Source: Prevotellaceae bacterium
Lineage (GTDB): Bacteria; Bacteroidota; Bacteroidia; Bacteroidales; Paludibacteraceae
DNA length: 8,177 nucleotides
Direction: 5' to 3'
NCBI GenBank assembly: GCA_031290375.1
Contig: JAITNR010000088.1
Coordinates: forward strand, 1-8,177
In this document: piece after piece, positions 7,292 to 8,177 of the stretch
Layout of the letters: each line of letters starts with the position of its first letter
Numbering within the stretch: position 1 is the stretch's first letter
Notes under the pieces: generated by a model
What the model was told of the DNA's origin: nothing
Seen by the model: only the letters and a program-made list of their open reading frames with translations
The model's database searches: none
Program-made: the position numbers and the translations under genes

Positions 7292-7373
7292 CGTCATTGC
7301 GGGCTTGACCCGCAATCCCTCTCTAAATAAGTCCCTAAAAAACAGGGGATTGCGGGTCAAACCCACAATGACG
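7292..7373. repeat. Double palindromic repeat (ATTGCGGG hairpins in inverted arms)
   Basis: Two 29-nt arms (7292-7320 and 7345-7373) are inverted copies separated by a 24-nt loop. Twenty-six positions are Watson-Crick pairs, one is T/G, and two are C/A mismatches (7300/7365 and 7304/7361). On the minus-strand RNA both C/A mismatches become G-U pairs, so the fold is more complete on that strand. Each arm is itself a hairpin: ATTGCGGG (7296-7303), loop CTTGA, CCCGCAAT (7309-7316). The right arm copies this at 7349-7369 with one mismatch. The element can therefore form one long stem or two short ones. It resembles small dispersed REP-like repeats that I recall from bacterial intergenic DNA, but its copy number cannot be seen from one window. 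Confidence 0.7.
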
Positions 7374-7427
7374 AACGCCATCAGGACGTTATACGGATAA
7401 TCATTTTTAAAAATTCGTAGGATTTTC

Positions 7428-7523
7428 ATATCAATAGAAATGCAGGCTCTCTTATTGTCGGAACTCCGTAGGAGTTCAACTCCTACGGAGTTGGTGTGGG
7501 TGGGCGATTATTTCTATTGATAT
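7428..7523. mobile_element. MITE-like element with 14-bp TIRs and central palindrome
   Basis: The ends are perfect 14-bp inverted repeats: ATATCAATAGAAAT (7428-7441) and its reverse complement (7510-7523). Beyond them, AGGAT (7420-7424) faces ATCCT (7523-7527), extending the inverted repeat with a 4-nt offset. The centre is a perfect 15-bp palindrome around one base: AACTCCGTAGGAGTT (7462-7476), C7477, then its reverse complement (7478-7492). Each 15-nt arm is itself a 6-bp hairpin with a 3-nt loop (AACTCC-GTA-GGAGTT). There is no ORF inside, so any movement would need a transposase in trans. No clear target-site duplication flanks the element. It may instead be a non-mobile palindromic repeat. 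It lies only 23 nt from the end of a transposase remnant, but I cannot link the two. Confidence 0.6.
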
Positions 7524-7546
7524 ATCCTGACTTCGACGGTCAAAAA

Positions 7547-8020
7547 TCACAAGGCACTATTACTCAATGACTTACAAAAACAGCGAGCCACTACATTTTT
7601 TAATTTTCGAGTAATTGATAAGGCACTAAACTTCGGCGTTTTTTTCATTGCTTGATATATTGTTTGTGTGTCTTTTGACGTTTTGGCAGGCAAAACATAT
7701 CGTTTCTGTTTTTTCGGGTCAATAAGGATACTTTCCTGTGCAGACCACAGTTCTTCGCTGATTCGTGCTGCCGAAAAACGTATCAGCGAAAATGCCACAA
7801 AACAAACGGCTATGTGAGAGAGTATTCTGTTTGCAGTCCAGTGAAAGACAGGTCGCATGCGCAAATCGTGCTTGTTTTCAACCGCTTTCTCTCGGTCGTG
7901 ACGGTCTTTCTCGGCTCGCTTGCTACTGTAACTGACTATCAACCGTTTTGGTTTTTCCATCTCAAAATCAAAATGTAAAAAAGGTAGTTCCATATTTTGT
8001 AAGAGGCAATGCAGAACCAA
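7547..8020 (-). pseudogene. IS1634/IS4-type transposase remnant, internally deleted
   Basis: This 157-residue open frame is a decayed part of a DDE transposase. Residues 26-48 (RLIVSYSSKRAEKDRHDREKAVE) match the segment that normally precedes the last catalytic region in IS1634-like transposases, where 'VTYSxKRAxKD' text is typical. Residues 49-82 (from NKHDLRMRPVFHWTANRI to SHIAVCFVAFSLIRF) match the segment just after the catalytic Glu, normally 'IExxFRxxKxDLxxRPVxHxxxxRIxAHI'. In full-length relatives I recall roughly 80-90 residues between these two blocks. Here they are joined directly near 7874-7883, so the IExxFR catalytic Glu is gone. The N-terminal half with the catalytic Asp residues is also missing: the frame begins at a TTG (8018-8020) just after an in-frame stop, and nothing recognisable lies upstream. 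The C-terminal part (83-130, with LWSAQESILIDPKKQKRYVLPA) looks normal. The remnant cannot encode an active enzyme. The deletion is in frame, which explains why it is still open. Confidence 0.7.
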
Positions 8021-8093
8021 TTATCAAACAATAATTTTAAACAAATTTATCCATTAACCCGCACAGGATTAATACTTTAATTCAAAAAAAAGG

Positions 8094-8125
8094 AAACGGT
8101 ACGTGTATGAGTGCCGTTTTTTTTT
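8094..8125. terminator. Strong, possibly bidirectional intrinsic terminator
   Basis: A 9-bp stem pairs AAACGGTAC (8094-8102) with GTGCCGTTT (8111-8119), with one G-U pair and an 8-nt loop. It is followed on the plus strand by nine T residues (8117-8125). An A8 run at 8084-8091, two bases before the stem, gives a U-run in the minus direction as well. The nearest frame on its left is the minus-strand transposase remnant, which points away. It therefore most likely ends a minus-strand gene lying beyond the right edge. The 52 bases after it (8126-8177) are open in some minus frames, but no protein end is recognisable there. Confidence 0.7.
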
Positions 8126-8177
8126 GCAAAATAAAAAATTGGTATAAGCGTTTGTGAATATGCACGACCAACACCTC

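Noticed and set aside
7292..7523. CRISPR array
   Set aside because: The repeats are inverted pairs of two different sequences, not regularly spaced direct repeats with spacers, and no cas gene is present.
8126..8177. End of a minus-strand gene entering from the right
   Set aside because: Minus frames are open for this short distance, but no protein motif is recognisable and the length is too short to judge.

Overview
This AT-rich window reads as a chromosomal segment of a member of the Bacteroidota, most likely the order Bacteroidales. Three things point there. The promoters match the Bacteroidota pattern (TTG near -33, TAnnTTTG near -7). The start codons follow A-rich leaders with no Shine-Dalgarno sequence. 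The proteins are the single-chain clade of PurL, a DUF2156 acyltransferase-like protein, a BFN/UVR protein and a secreted protein resembling DUF6263.

Layout. Positions 1-809 hold no convincing conserved gene. They do contain a well-formed minus-strand promoter (473-504) that reads into an ORF ending at 50. The first ~45 codons of that ORF lie on a degenerate 8-nt tandem repeat, which gives an octapeptide rhythm. An imperfect hairpin (23-81), a terminator-like hairpin (626-646) and a plus-strand promoter (741-771) complete this part. Next come four plus-strand genes: an exported protein resembling DUF6263 (810-1724), a DUF2156 protein (1783-2682), purL (2834-6535) and a bifunctional-nuclease-domain protein with a UVR tail (6553-7116). 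The first two probably share the promoter at 741-771. purL and the BFN gene probably share a second one at 2689-2717, because only 17 nt separate them.

Downstream of the BFN gene the window becomes a repeat-rich graveyard. It holds a double palindrome built on an ATTGCGGG hairpin (7292-7373) and a 96-bp MITE-like element with perfect 14-bp terminal inverted repeats around a perfect 15-bp palindrome (7428-7523). These are followed by a minus-strand remnant of an IS1634/IS4-type transposase that lacks both its N-terminal half and an internal catalytic segment (7547-8020), and a strong, possibly bidirectional terminator (8094-8125). The last 52 bases show no gene I can support.

Functionally, the only pathway assignment that is secure is de novo purine synthesis (PurL, FGAR to FGAM). 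The other three intact genes have family-level assignments only. I see no defence system, CRISPR array, tRNA or rRNA. The most unusual items are the promoter-led 8-nt repeat ORF at the left and the two nested-palindrome repeats on the right.
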